DNA of 32,940 bases from Bacteroidota bacterium (GTDB lineage Bacteria > Bacteroidota > Bacteroidia > Bacteroidales > F082). The stretch spans positions 1 to 32,940 of the forward strand of contig JAJRQZ010000143.1 of the NCBI GenBank assembly GCA_024279935.1. The letters run 5' to 3'. This document shows, one piece after another, positions 10,745 to 19,757 of this stretch. The translations under genes and the position numbers were made by a program. Position 1 is the first letter of the stretch; every line of letters starts with the position of its first letter. The notes beneath the pieces are model-generated. The model was not told the DNA's origin. It worked only from the letters and a program-made list of their open reading frames with translations, and did not search any database.

Positions 10745-11602
10745 TTAATAGGACCTGTCTTTTGCCTTCCACAACCTTATCAGGAGATAACCGAACAACA
10801 TCCCGCCGAGGTGGGCAAAATGTGCAACATTATCACTCTGGCTATTTGCAAAGCCCATATAAACCTCAATTGCCCCATAAATCATCACAAAGTATTTTGC
10901 TTTTATGGGTATGGCAAAATATACATAAATAAGCGTATTCGGGAACATCATGCCAAAGGCGAGCAGGATGCCGAAGACTGCGCCCGAAGCGCCGATAACT
11001 ATCTGCTGGTTTAGAAAATAATATTTGTAATCGGATAAAAAACCAACAATGGCCTGCAGTGCCTGGTGGTTATTGGGATTGGTTTCTGCCAGGGCCAAGG
11101 TTTGCTTAAACCTAACATACTCGTTCCAGATATCACCCGAATATTCGCTGATACGGAAGGGGTGCCCTTGGTTGAAAGCCATAAGCGACTCGATGCTAGG
11201 GTCTTGTATTATGCTGTTTATGGAGCTTATAGTCGGGTTGATTTCCACATAAACCCACAAGATATAAACCAGTCCGGCACCGATGCCTGTTACCATATAA
11301 TATATAAGGAAGCGTTTTGACCCCCATACGTTTTCAAGGGTATTCCCGAACATCCAGAGGGCGAACATATTGAACAATATGTGCATAAAGCTTGTAGGGC
11401 TGTGCATGAACATATAACTGACAATCTGCCATATCTTAAAATCGGCGGCGGCAGGGTAGTGGAGGCCTAGATATTTTACCAGGTCGATATTGAACGACGA
11501 GCCCAAAGCAAGTGTTGCCAGGTAAAACAAAACATTTATTATCAAGAGGTTTTTAATGACAGGCGGCAGCATCTTAAAACCTGATGGTCGGTATTGTTGC
11601 AT
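10745..11602 (-). CDS. Rhomboid family intramembrane serine protease
   Basis: A 285-residue paralogue of the next gene with a fully standard active site: Ser206 in VIGASGAVFG and His264 in HFAHLGGMLFG, plus the HILFNMFALWMFG motif. Between membrane segments there is a long hydrophilic insert (about residues 120-197) facing one side of the membrane. It would cut single-pass membrane proteins within the bilayer; no substrate is suggested by context. It lies 42 nt downstream of mutL and 28 nt upstream of the second rhomboid. Confidence 0.95.
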   Translation of the reverse strand: MQQYRPSGFKMLPPVIKNLLIINVLFYLATLALGSSFNIDLVKYLGLHYPAAADFKIWQIVSYMFMHSPTSFMHILFNMFALWMFGNTLENVWGSKRFLIYYMVTGIGAGLVYILWVYVEINPTISSINSIIQDPSIESLMAFNQGHPFRISEYSGDIWNEYVRFKQTLALAETNPNNHQALQAIVGFLSDYKYYFLNQQIVIGASGAVFGILLAFGMMFPNTLIYVYFAIPIKAKYFVMIYGAIEVYMGFANSQSDNVAHFAHLGGMLFGYLLIRLWKAKDRSY

Positions 11603-11644
11603 ATTGTTTTATTATTGTACTGTTAAACAGCGAATTATATAATA

Positions 11645-13474
11645 TTACCTAATAAGCTTGTCTATTTCTTCAATTGTTAAAATAGTAAGCACGTCTTTTC
11701 CTCCCGGTGATTTCTCGGGAACGGCACAGGCAAACAAATTGTTGAAAAGATCTTCCATTTCTTCTTGTTCGAGCCGGATGCCCGGCTTTATCGACAAATT
11801 TGATGCCATTGCCCGGGCTAAAATAATATTTTTGTCAAACGACAATGAAGAGGATTCTTTTTTATAGTTTTCGATTATGCTTTCGAGGGTGGCTTTGGTA
11901 TCGCTTTCGCTCATGCCAACCGGCAGCCCGTTTATAACGAAACTATTTTGCCCGAATTCTTCCATGTCAAAACCCAGAGAGGCCAATTCGTTTTCCAGTT
12001 CCTTGATGATTTGTGCATCCGAATGGGAAAAGGACATGTTTATGGGAAACAGTTGCTGCTGCGATGCTTTTGCCTGACGGCTTATCCTTTCCAGGTATTG
12101 TTCGTAGAGTATCCTCTCGTGCGCCCTTTGCTGATTCACCAATATCAGCCCGGAGCGTACCGAGCTAACTATGTATTTGTTGTGCAACTGAAAGAACTGG
12201 CTCGTGGCCTGCTTTTCCTCCACCTCTATTTTTTTCTGTTCATGCTTTTGCGGGGGGTCTTCTTTATCAGCCGCCTGATTTTTCAGGCCTGCGTAAAGCT
12301 GGTCCCAGTTTTGGTCCACTTTTGGTTTTAGGAACCCTTTTGAATAATCATGATTGGGGCTATTGGCAAAAGGGTTGTAATCGGGGTCAACGGTAATCCC
12401 CGGTTGTTTTATTTCCTTGCCGGGCAATGAACCCAAGGCCGACTCGACAGTGGGGTCAACATCAAAGTCGATCGTGGGCGTAAGCGTGTGCTTTCCGATT
12501 GACTGCTTTGCGGCAGCGTGCAGTATGGCGTAAATATAACGGGAATCCTTAAAGTTGACTTCTGTTTTAGTGGGATGTATGTTGATGTCGATATCGGCGG
12601 GATCCATATCTATTTTTATGAAATACGAAGGGAACACATCTCCTGCGAGCAGTTCGTTATAAGCATTGTTTACGGCATGGTTAAGGTAAGCATGTTTGAC
12701 AAACCTGCCATTAACGAAAAAGTATTGCTCGCCCCTGGTCTTCTTTGCAAATTGGGGCTTCCCGATAAATCCCGTAATAGATACCAAATCGGTTTTTTGC
12801 TCGATATGTATTATCCTTTGGTCATATATCTTACCGTAAATCGACACGAGCCGGAATTTAAAACTTCCTTTTTCAAGTTTATAAACCACTTTATCGTTAT
12901 TCGTGAGCGTAAAGGCAATTTCGGGGTTCACCATGGCCACCCTGATGAACTCCTCATAGATATGCCTGGTTTCGGCAGCATTGGATTTGAGGAAGCTGCG
13001 CCGGGCTGGAACATTGAAAAAGAGGTTCTTGACCATTATATTTGTTCCTTGCGAACATTGGCAGGCTTCCTGGCTTTTCAGTTCCGAGCCCTCAATTATT
13101 ATGTGGGTGCCAAGTTCTTCGTCATGCATCCTGGTCTTGGTTTCTATATGGGCAATTGCGGCAATTGACGCCATTGCCTCGCCGCGGAATCCCATTGTCC
13201 TGATGGCGAACAAGTCTTCGGCTTTGTTTATTTTTGAAGTAGCATGGCGTTCAAAGCACATCCGTGCATCTATGCTAGTCATACCGCTGCCATTGTCGAT
13301 AAGCTGGATTAGCGTTTTCCCCGCATCCTTGATTATCAGGCTGATATCGCTGGCACCCGCGTCAACGGAGTTTTCGAGCAACTCCTTTACCGCGGAGGCG
13401 GGCCTTTGTATCACCTCGCCTGCGGCGATTTGATTGGCTACGGAATCAGGCAATTGTTTTATTATACTGAGCAT
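11645..13474 (-). CDS. mutL: DNA mismatch repair protein MutL
   Basis: Couples MutS mismatch recognition to strand incision. The 609-residue length is normal. The N-terminal GHKL ATPase motifs are all present: ELLENSVDAGA, DNGSGM, RHATSKI and GFRGEAMASIAAIA, and the transducer subdomain includes ININIHPTKTEVNF-like sequence (DIDINIHPTKTEVNF). A charged linker (about 340-420) leads to the C-terminal dimerisation domain. The near-terminal ACAVPEKSPGGK matches the CPHGRP-like position of MutL C-terminal domains, but the metal-site motif DQHAAHERI reads NQQRAHERI, so the metal-dependent endonuclease site may be weak or absent. It is downstream of a small conserved membrane gene (35 nt). Confidence 0.97.
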   Translation of the reverse strand: MLSIIKQLPDSVANQIAAGEVIQRPASAVKELLENSVDAGASDISLIIKDAGKTLIQLIDNGSGMTSIDARMCFERHATSKINKAEDLFAIRTMGFRGEAMASIAAIAHIETKTRMHDEELGTHIIIEGSELKSQEACQCSQGTNIMVKNLFFNVPARRSFLKSNAAETRHIYEEFIRVAMVNPEIAFTLTNNDKVVYKLEKGSFKFRLVSIYGKIYDQRIIHIEQKTDLVSITGFIGKPQFAKKTRGEQYFFVNGRFVKHAYLNHAVNNAYNELLAGDVFPSYFIKIDMDPADIDINIHPTKTEVNFKDSRYIYAILHAAAKQSIGKHTLTPTIDFDVDPTVESALGSLPGKEIKQPGITVDPDYNPFANSPNHDYSKGFLKPKVDQNWDQLYAGLKNQAADKEDPPQKHEQKKIEVEEKQATSQFFQLHNKYIVSSVRSGLILVNQQRAHERILYEQYLERISRQAKASQQQLFPINMSFSHSDAQIIKELENELASLGFDMEEFGQNSFVINGLPVGMSESDTKATLESIIENYKKESSSLSFDKNIILARAMASNLSIKPGIRLEQEEMEDLFNNLFACAVPEKSPGGKDVLTILTIEEIDKLIR

Positions 13475-13509
13475 AAAGTATTATAGTTCATTAATTATAC
13501 ATAGTTTTA

Positions 13510-13821
13510 TTACTTCCTTATGCCGAAAAGAGCAACTAAGCTGTCCACGAAATCCGTAAAGAAAATAAAATATATGCTTCCTGCTATTAATATGGCATAA
13601 ATTAAATAATAAAATATGGCAGTTTTTGATTTAGTTTCCTTTTCGTCATCTTTCCTCCACCTGGCCGACATTCTTGATCTCAGGCCGTCATTATGGCCTA
13701 AGCTCGATTCATAACCCATTTCTGCTTTTCTTCTCTCGCGTTCTTCCTTTGCCTCGTCGTAATAGCGCGGTCTATACGTGAATCGTTTCGGCCTGGGAGT
13801 CTTAAATGTAGTGAACTTCAT
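13510..13821 (-). CDS. Conserved hypothetical protein with one C-terminal membrane segment
   Basis: A 103-residue protein. The first ~65 residues are very basic and rich in Arg/Lys/Glu (RRKAEMGYESSLGHND), followed by one membrane helix at about 70-92 (AIFYYLIYAILIAGSIYFIFF) and a short tail. I recognise this as a type of small protein often preceding mutL in Bacteroidota, but no function is known to me. It is the first gene of the minus-strand mutL run, and a -7 promoter motif lies 22 nt upstream. Confidence 0.75.
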   Translation of the reverse strand: MKFTTFKTPRPKRFTYRPRYYDEAKEERERRKAEMGYESSLGHNDGLRSRMSARWRKDDEKETKSKTAIFYYLIYAILIAGSIYFIFFTDFVDSLVALFGIRK

Positions 13822-13839
13822 AAGTTATTATATTTATAA

Positions 13840-15504
<1,665 letters not shown>

Positions 15505-15533
15505 CATTTATTAAATTTGCAAAAAAATTATTA

Positions 15534-15890
15534 ATGGAAAATCTTATCGTTGTCGGCGACCGTGTCTTGATACGTACGGTAAACGAAAGCAATAAAAGCA
15601 GGGGAGGGCTGTTGCTGCCCCCGGGCTATAAGGAGAAAGAAGAGGTGCAGTCGGGATATATCGTGAAAACAGGGCCTGGTTACCCCATTCCCCTGCCCAA
15701 GGAAGAAATAGAGGAGCCATGGAAGAAGAAATCAGGGGAAACCAGTTATATCCCGTTGCAGGCAAAGGTTGGCGATCTGGCCATATTCTTAAAAAGCGGG
15801 GCAGTGGAGGTGAACTATAAAGGCGAAAAATATCTGATAGTGCCACAGTCGGGCATCTTGCTGCTCGAGCGCGACGAACTCTCCGAATAA
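15534..15890 (+). CDS. GroES-like co-chaperone family protein
   Basis: A 118-residue protein with the Cpn10 pattern: LIVVGDRVLIRTV at the start, a mobile-loop region (NESNKSRGGLLLPPG), and a C-terminal strand set (VGDLAIFLKSGAVEVNYKGEKYLIV). It is about 20 residues longer than GroES because of an insert around residues 55-80 (PKEEIEEPWKKKSG). There is no groEL beside it, so it is a paralogue rather than the main GroES. It sits 29 nt after the ABC-F gene and 7 nt before the binding-protein gene. Confidence 0.85.
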   Translation: MENLIVVGDRVLIRTVNESNKSRGGLLLPPGYKEKEEVQSGYIVKTGPGYPIPLPKEEIEEPWKKKSGETSYIPLQAKVGDLAIFLKSGAVEVNYKGEKYLIVPQSGILLLERDELSE

Positions 15891-15897
15891 GTAGGTT

Positions 15898-17064
15898 ATG
15901 ACAAAAAAATCCGGCGTTTTTAGCTTGGCCGCCCTTTTGGCAATACTAATGTTTTCTTGTGAAGATTCAGGGCGTAAGCCTGATATTCAGTCTTATTGCG
16001 ATAAGATCGGACTTGATGCCGAACAGCCTGCAAGTGTTAAATATGCAAAAGGCTTCAGTATTCTCAAATACGGGGAAATCACGAAGGTCATCATTAGAAA
16101 CCCTTCAATGCCAAAGAAGATCTTAAGCACATATTATTTGGTAGGAAACCGGAAACTAAAAGATAAGTTCGCTAACGAAAAGAAGATTATAAAAGTACCG
16201 TTGGAAAAGTTTGCCGTTTGTTCGCAAACACAGCTCAGCAGCTTGATAAAAATGGGGCAGGCACAAAAAATAGTCGGCGTATCGGAGGCGCGCTATATAA
16301 CCGATTCCGCTATACGTAAAAAAATCACTGATGGCTCCATAGTCGAACTGGCGGGCAATGGCCGGTTTTATGTTGAAACAGCGCTGAAGCTGATGCCCGA
16401 CCTAATCTTTTACTCACCATATAAAACCAGCGAATCGCATCCGTTGGCCACAAGCAATATCTTAATGGTCCCCTATCTCGATTTCATGGAGACATCACCT
16501 TTGGGCAGGGCCGAATGGATTAAGTTCAGTGCTGTTTTCTTAGGTGGCGCCGACTATGCCGATTCAGCGTTTCGCAAAATAGAAAACTCCTATAACTCAT
16601 ATAAAAACCTGGTCAAGGACATTAGGTACAAACCAAGCGTTTTTTCCGACAAGTATTTTGCGGGACAATGGTATGTGCCGGGAGGGAAAAGCTATATAGC
16701 AAGGCTTTTCGATGATGCCGGATCCGATTATCTATGGAAATCGGATAGTGGCGTGGCCAGTTTCCCGCTGGACTACGAGGTGGTATTTAAAAAAGCGGCC
16801 CATGCCGATTTTTGGCGAATTGTCGGTTCATATAATGATGAGGCGTCATACGACTTCATTGGCTCGCAAAACGAGCTTTATACGCATTTCGATGCTTTTA
16901 AGAACAAACATATTATTTGGTGCGACGCTAAAAACACTTCATATTTTGAAAAGAGCCCCCTGGAGCCGCAGATCCTCCTAGCCGACTTGATTTATTGTTT
17001 CCATCCGGAATTGTTGCCCGGTTACAAGCCTGTGTATTATAAGGTTTTGGCTGCAAGGCATTAA
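15898..17064 (+). CDS. BtuF/FecB-like periplasmic binding lipoprotein
   Basis: A 388-residue substrate-binding protein of the TroA-like class that serves cobalamin or ferric-siderophore ABC importers. The N-terminus is a lipoprotein signal with Cys21 in LMFSC. Typical features: the first-lobe stretch LSSLIKMGQAQKIVGVSEARYI, then LMPDLIFYSPYK, and the long connecting helix near the middle. No BtuC/BtuD-like genes follow; the next sequence is the decayed accessory region, so the transporter partners must be elsewhere or were lost. The 3' end overlaps the remnant rhuM frame on the other strand by 4 nt. Confidence 0.85.
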   Translation: MTKKSGVFSLAALLAILMFSCEDSGRKPDIQSYCDKIGLDAEQPASVKYAKGFSILKYGEITKVIIRNPSMPKKILSTYYLVGNRKLKDKFANEKKIIKVPLEKFAVCSQTQLSSLIKMGQAQKIVGVSEARYITDSAIRKKITDGSIVELAGNGRFYVETALKLMPDLIFYSPYKTSESHPLATSNILMVPYLDFMETSPLGRAEWIKFSAVFLGGADYADSAFRKIENSYNSYKNLVKDIRYKPSVFSDKYFAGQWYVPGGKSYIARLFDDAGSDYLWKSDSGVASFPLDYEVVFKKAAHADFWRIVGSYNDEASYDFIGSQNELYTHFDAFKNKHIIWCDAKNTSYFEKSPLEPQILLADLIYCFHPELLPGYKPVYYKVLAARH

Positions 17065-17336
17065 CGGCTTGATATTTTTTGTTTCCTGCTTGGTCTTATA
17101 TTTCTTACGTCGGATGCGGTTACCGGGTAATCCTCGACAACTGAATCTTTATCTAATCCATTGTTTTTAAAAATATTTTTTAAGTGTAAGGAAACATTGT
17201 CGATACTACATTCAAAAAACTCCGCCATGAGTTTTTGGGTAAGCCATAGATTGTCCTGTTCAAACGGAACCACAACTTTTACCTGACCGTCTTCGGTTTC
17301 GTAAATTGCTATTTAGTTTATCTTTGAATTACTCAT
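17061..17336 (-). pseudogene. rhuM-like virulence/accessory gene remnant
   Basis: From ATG 17336 the frame reads a RhuM-type N-terminus: a TAA at 17313-17315 after seven codons, then IAIYETEDGQVKVVVPFEQD, NLWLTQKLMAEFF, NVSLHLKNIFKNNGLD and a VVEDYPVTASD block. RhuM proteins are usually around 330 residues; here the frame turns into unrelated residues and stops at 17061, so only about 90 codons are left. Just upstream, positions 17337-17385 hold a further short scrap (reads EREKEILKLMAEIKSGI) overlapping the rhuM ATG by ATGA, perhaps the tail of a lost operon partner. RhuM function is unclear. Confidence 0.75.
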
Positions 17337-17421
17337 ATTCCTGATTTTATTTCTGCCATTAGTTTTAAAATTTCCTTTTCCCTTTCTTACGTCTTGCTTT
17401 TCTTCCAAGCACTACTATTTT

Positions 17422-17790
17422 TCAGCTCATTAACTGATAATCATTAATCAAGATATTTGGAGATAAACCTAGTCTATCTGTTAGTTTTCGGATCATTTCA
17501 ACAGTCAATTTACGTTTGCGATTAAGAATCCCTGAAACCCTGCTTTTTCCACCAATTTCATTTACCAAATCAACTTGTTTAAGTTGCATTTCCTCCATTC
17601 TGATTTTTATTGCTTCGATTGGGTCAGGTGCTTCAATTGGATAATGTTTTCTTTCATAATCATCAATTATTAATCCTATAATATCAGCCTCGTCGCTCTC
17701 TTGCGTTCCAATCTCTGCGTCAAAAATAATCTCGAGTCTCTTTAATGCTGCTTGATGATCGCTTTCCGTTTTAATCAGTTTTATATTCAT
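17422..17790 (-). CDS. higA: HigA-type antitoxin (XRE helix-turn-helix)
   Basis: A 122-residue antitoxin and autorepressor of the HigBA class. The N-terminus (NIKLIKTESDHQAALKRLE), the acidic centre (GTQESDEADIIGLIIDDYE), the HYPIEAPDPIEAIKIRMEEM linker and the C-terminal XRE HTH (LKQVDLVNEIGGKSRVSGIL) follow the family closely. The frame is intact. Its toxin partner, 11 nt upstream, has decayed, so this is now an orphan antitoxin; it could still repress its own promoter or neutralise related toxins. Confidence 0.88.
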   Translation of the reverse strand: MNIKLIKTESDHQAALKRLEIIFDAEIGTQESDEADIIGLIIDDYERKHYPIEAPDPIEAIKIRMEEMQLKQVDLVNEIGGKSRVSGILNRKRKLTVEMIRKLTDRLGLSPNILINDYQLMS

Positions 17791-17801
17791 GTCTTCAAAT
17801 T

Positions 17802-17942
17802 TTAAATCGTGTTTGCATCAATTTTATCATACTCATTGTGAGTTTCTAAAAATCTAATAAAAATCCATTTCTTTATAAAATTGAACTTTGTTACTAGTCT
17901 GCGCGAGTTCCCTTTTATATTAAATACAATTCTGAAAATTCC
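17802..17942 (-). pseudogene. higB: Decayed HigB-type toxin (C-terminal part)
   Basis: In the frame ending at the TAA 17802-17804, 46 codons match the C-terminal half of HigB mRNA interferases: FRIVFNIKGN, then FNFIKKWIFIRFLETHNEYD and a KIDANTI tail. A TAA at 17943-17945 breaks the frame, and the stretch to about 18000 shows no good N-terminal half. The toxin-first order, 11 nt before higA, is the normal higBA arrangement. The canonical toxin is about 100 residues, so about half remains recognisable. Confidence 0.75.
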
Positions 17943-17990
17943 TTATCCTCTGGATAAACATACTTTTTGGAATTTTGTTAATTTACGTCT

Positions 17991-18182
17991 TTAGGAATTT
18001 TCAATATTAACATTTAACAATAACTTTTCTTGAAGATTTTCTTGATCCGGATGAGATCGCAACAACATATACCCCCCTTTCAAACAAGCATCAATATTCT
18101 CATATTTATACTTGTATGATATTGGTTTTAACCTCTCAATGTATTTTAAGTTATAATACCCTAAGAAAACTGAACCAGGCCG
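17991..18182 (-). pseudogene. Unidentified open fragment next to the element
   Basis: An open stretch of 63 codons between two TAA codons, without an ATG except one late in the frame. It reads like protein (GYYNLKYIERLKPISYKYKY, then ENIDACLKGGYMLLRSHPDQ). I do not recognise it. It may be the tail of a gene cut off during turnover of this region. A weak stem AGGCC/GGCCT (18177-18192) overlaps its start and may be the original terminator downstream of mnmE. Confidence 0.25.
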
Positions 18183-18200
18183 TTAATGGCCTTGTGCAGT

Positions 18201-18223
18201 TTACTTTCCGATACAAAAAGTAA
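18201..18223. other. Left attachment site (element end distal to mnmE)
   Basis: TTACTTTCCGATACA duplicates the mnmE 3' end. TTACTTT (18201-18207) and AAAGTAA (18217-18223) form an inverted repeat around a 9-nt spacer, the layout of a tyrosine-recombinase core site. The second arm lies on the element side of the junction. Confidence 0.85.
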
Positions 18224-18255
18224 CTTGTATTGATTAACAGTTGGTTATAATTTCA

Positions 18256-18265
18256 AGGTACAAAT
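18256..18265. promoter_or_regulatory. Candidate recombinase arm site, left end
   Basis: AGGTACAAAT lies 40 nt inside the left att site and recurs exactly at 26384-26393 near the right end, with a variant AGGTACAAAA at 26434-26443. A related AGGTATAAAA follows at 18267-18276. Repeated motifs near both ends suit arm-type sites for an integrase or excisionase. Confidence 0.4.
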
Positions 18266-18366
18266 AAGGTATAAAACTGTACTGAAAAGCCCTTTTTAAG
18301 TATAAATTTAGTATTCTGGATTGAAGATTTTTAAAACTAAAATTAAGAAACTTTCCGTTCAGTATT

Positions 18367-18954
18367 TCACCTTAACAAAGCTCGTTCAATTTCGTGGTGT
18401 TGTATGCTTTCAGCTTTCTGTATCTGTTCCATTATTCGCAAATACTTTTTAGTTGGCTTTCCTGCATAGAATTTTTTAAAATGCTTTTTATAAAGTTGGC
18501 TGTAAAGGTCATCTACTTTGAAATATGCTCCAAATGTTTTATCCAGTTGCCGGGACTTCTTACTTTTGGTTTGACAATCATACATACAACCTTTAAAGGC
18601 TTCACGGTGTAAAAAGTAACCGCCTATTGAATAAAGTTTGCGGCAACGCTTGTTTGTTTGTGGGCAAAGGAAATACCAAATTTTGCCTTTATTCAGGTTT
18701 GAAGGGGTTGATGTTAAATATACTTTGTAGTTTCGTGGTTTATCATTGTATTTGTAATCCAGTTCAATGTATGGATATTCGTTTTGCGTGTTCACCTTAA
18801 TTGAAATACTGCCTGTTTGGTTTCCGTTACTGCTCCAGGTAAGTGTACCGCTTATAATCTGTTCAGGGTTGAGGTATTGCCATTCTTTTAACTTAGTAAT
18901 ACTTAATTGTAGTACTTCATCAAATAGAACAGGGGACGTATAAGGCTTTGGCAT
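18367..18954 (-). CDS. Zinc-ribbon-like protein of unknown function
   Basis: A 195-residue protein, the last gene of the element before its left end. A central block reads IWYFLCPQTNKRCRKLYSIG, followed by GYFLHREAFKGCMYDCQT, with Cys pairs and an aromatic-Asp-Cys-Gln ending that resembles the 'YESQ' zinc-ribbon proteins seen in plasmids and phages of other phyla. The N-terminal half is strand-rich (GTLTWSSNGNQTGSISIKVN). No catalytic motif is evident. I do not assign a function. Confidence 0.75.
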   Translation of the reverse strand: MPKPYTSPVLFDEVLQLSITKLKEWQYLNPEQIISGTLTWSSNGNQTGSISIKVNTQNEYPYIELDYKYNDKPRNYKVYLTSTPSNLNKGKIWYFLCPQTNKRCRKLYSIGGYFLHREAFKGCMYDCQTKSKKSRQLDKTFGAYFKVDDLYSQLYKKHFKKFYAGKPTKKYLRIMEQIQKAESIQHHEIERALLR

Positions 18955-18998
18955 TTGAATTTATTTTTGAGAAATGAAACCTAAATAATTAAAGGACA

Positions 18999-19604
18999 TT
19001 AATCTAATTGCCAACCTGAAATACTGGTTTTGTTCTCTGTTTCGGGTTCGCCCTTTTCTGAATGTACTGCTTCAACCTTTGGTAAAACATAGGGTATTAA
19101 CTTACAAAGGACGTTTAAACGCTGTACTGGTTCAAGGTCTTTGAGTGTTTCGGGTAACTGTTCAAGTTCCTTTTGCATTAAACCTTTAAGCGTGTCCCTA
19201 ATATTGCCAATCAAAGGTTTGTTGTATTCAGGTTGTTTGTTTACCTCATCTTTAAGGCGTTCAGTTTGACTTTTCAAAAGGTCTTTTATTTTGTCCGTGT
19301 CTGCCTTTTCAAATTCTGAATACTTCACATAGTTTAATACTTTTTCAAATACAAATAGCTTTTGGACGGTATCAATTTTTTGTTTGTCTGTTTCGGCTTC
19401 AAACAACTGTACGGCTTTTAGGGGCGTTTGATAGTGTTCTGTAAAAATGCCAATAGACTTGCTGAATAATTTTAAAGGGGTTTCAGGGTTTTCAAAATTG
19501 CCTTTTTGCAATACTTCACAAATCATTTCAAAGGCATGACCGTTCCAATGTTCATTTTCTGTTTTAAAGTAGCTTTCAAGGTCTTTAATCTCTTTTGCGT
19601 TCAT
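18999..19604 (-). CDS. Hypothetical helical protein of the element
   Basis: A 201-residue, mostly alpha-helical and acidic/basic protein. The C-terminal part (about 145-180) carries the pattern EQLPETLKDLEPVQRL followed by LCKLIPYVLPKVEAV. From memory this LPxxL-LxPxxRL-LPYVLPKVE motif recurs in small proteins of Bacteroidota phages and mobile elements; its function is not known to me. The start codon lies 1 nt after the stop of a 49-codon ORF, suggesting translational coupling. Confidence 0.75.
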   Translation of the reverse strand: MNAKEIKDLESYFKTENEHWNGHAFEMICEVLQKGNFENPETPLKLFSKSIGIFTEHYQTPLKAVQLFEAETDKQKIDTVQKLFVFEKVLNYVKYSEFEKADTDKIKDLLKSQTERLKDEVNKQPEYNKPLIGNIRDTLKGLMQKELEQLPETLKDLEPVQRLNVLCKLIPYVLPKVEAVHSEKGEPETENKTSISGWQLD

Positions 19605-19605
19605 G

Positions 19606-19755
19606 TCAATTTATATTTATCGTTAATATTCTTTTTAATTCATTCAGTCGGTTGAGGCCGTGAACAAAGTACGGGTTTCCGTTGTGTGTGTTCAGGCTTG
19701 CAAAATGTGAGTTAATAAATTTATTTACATCAATTATTTTAGTCCAGTCATTCAA
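19606..19755 (-). CDS. Small TTG-start ORF between primase and hypothetical gene
   Basis: A 49-codon frame beginning with TTG 2 nt after the primase stop and ending TGA 1 nt before the next ATG, so it fills the gap exactly. It reads like protein (DWTKIIDVNKFINSHFASLN, then NPYFVHGLNRLNELKRIL), with a C-terminal amphipathic helix. No family recognised. The exact fit between two genes argues for a real coupled gene; the lack of an ATG weakens it. Confidence 0.5.
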   Translation of the reverse strand: MNDWTKIIDVNKFINSHFASLNTHNGNPYFVHGLNRLNELKRILTININ

Positions 19756-19757
19756 AT

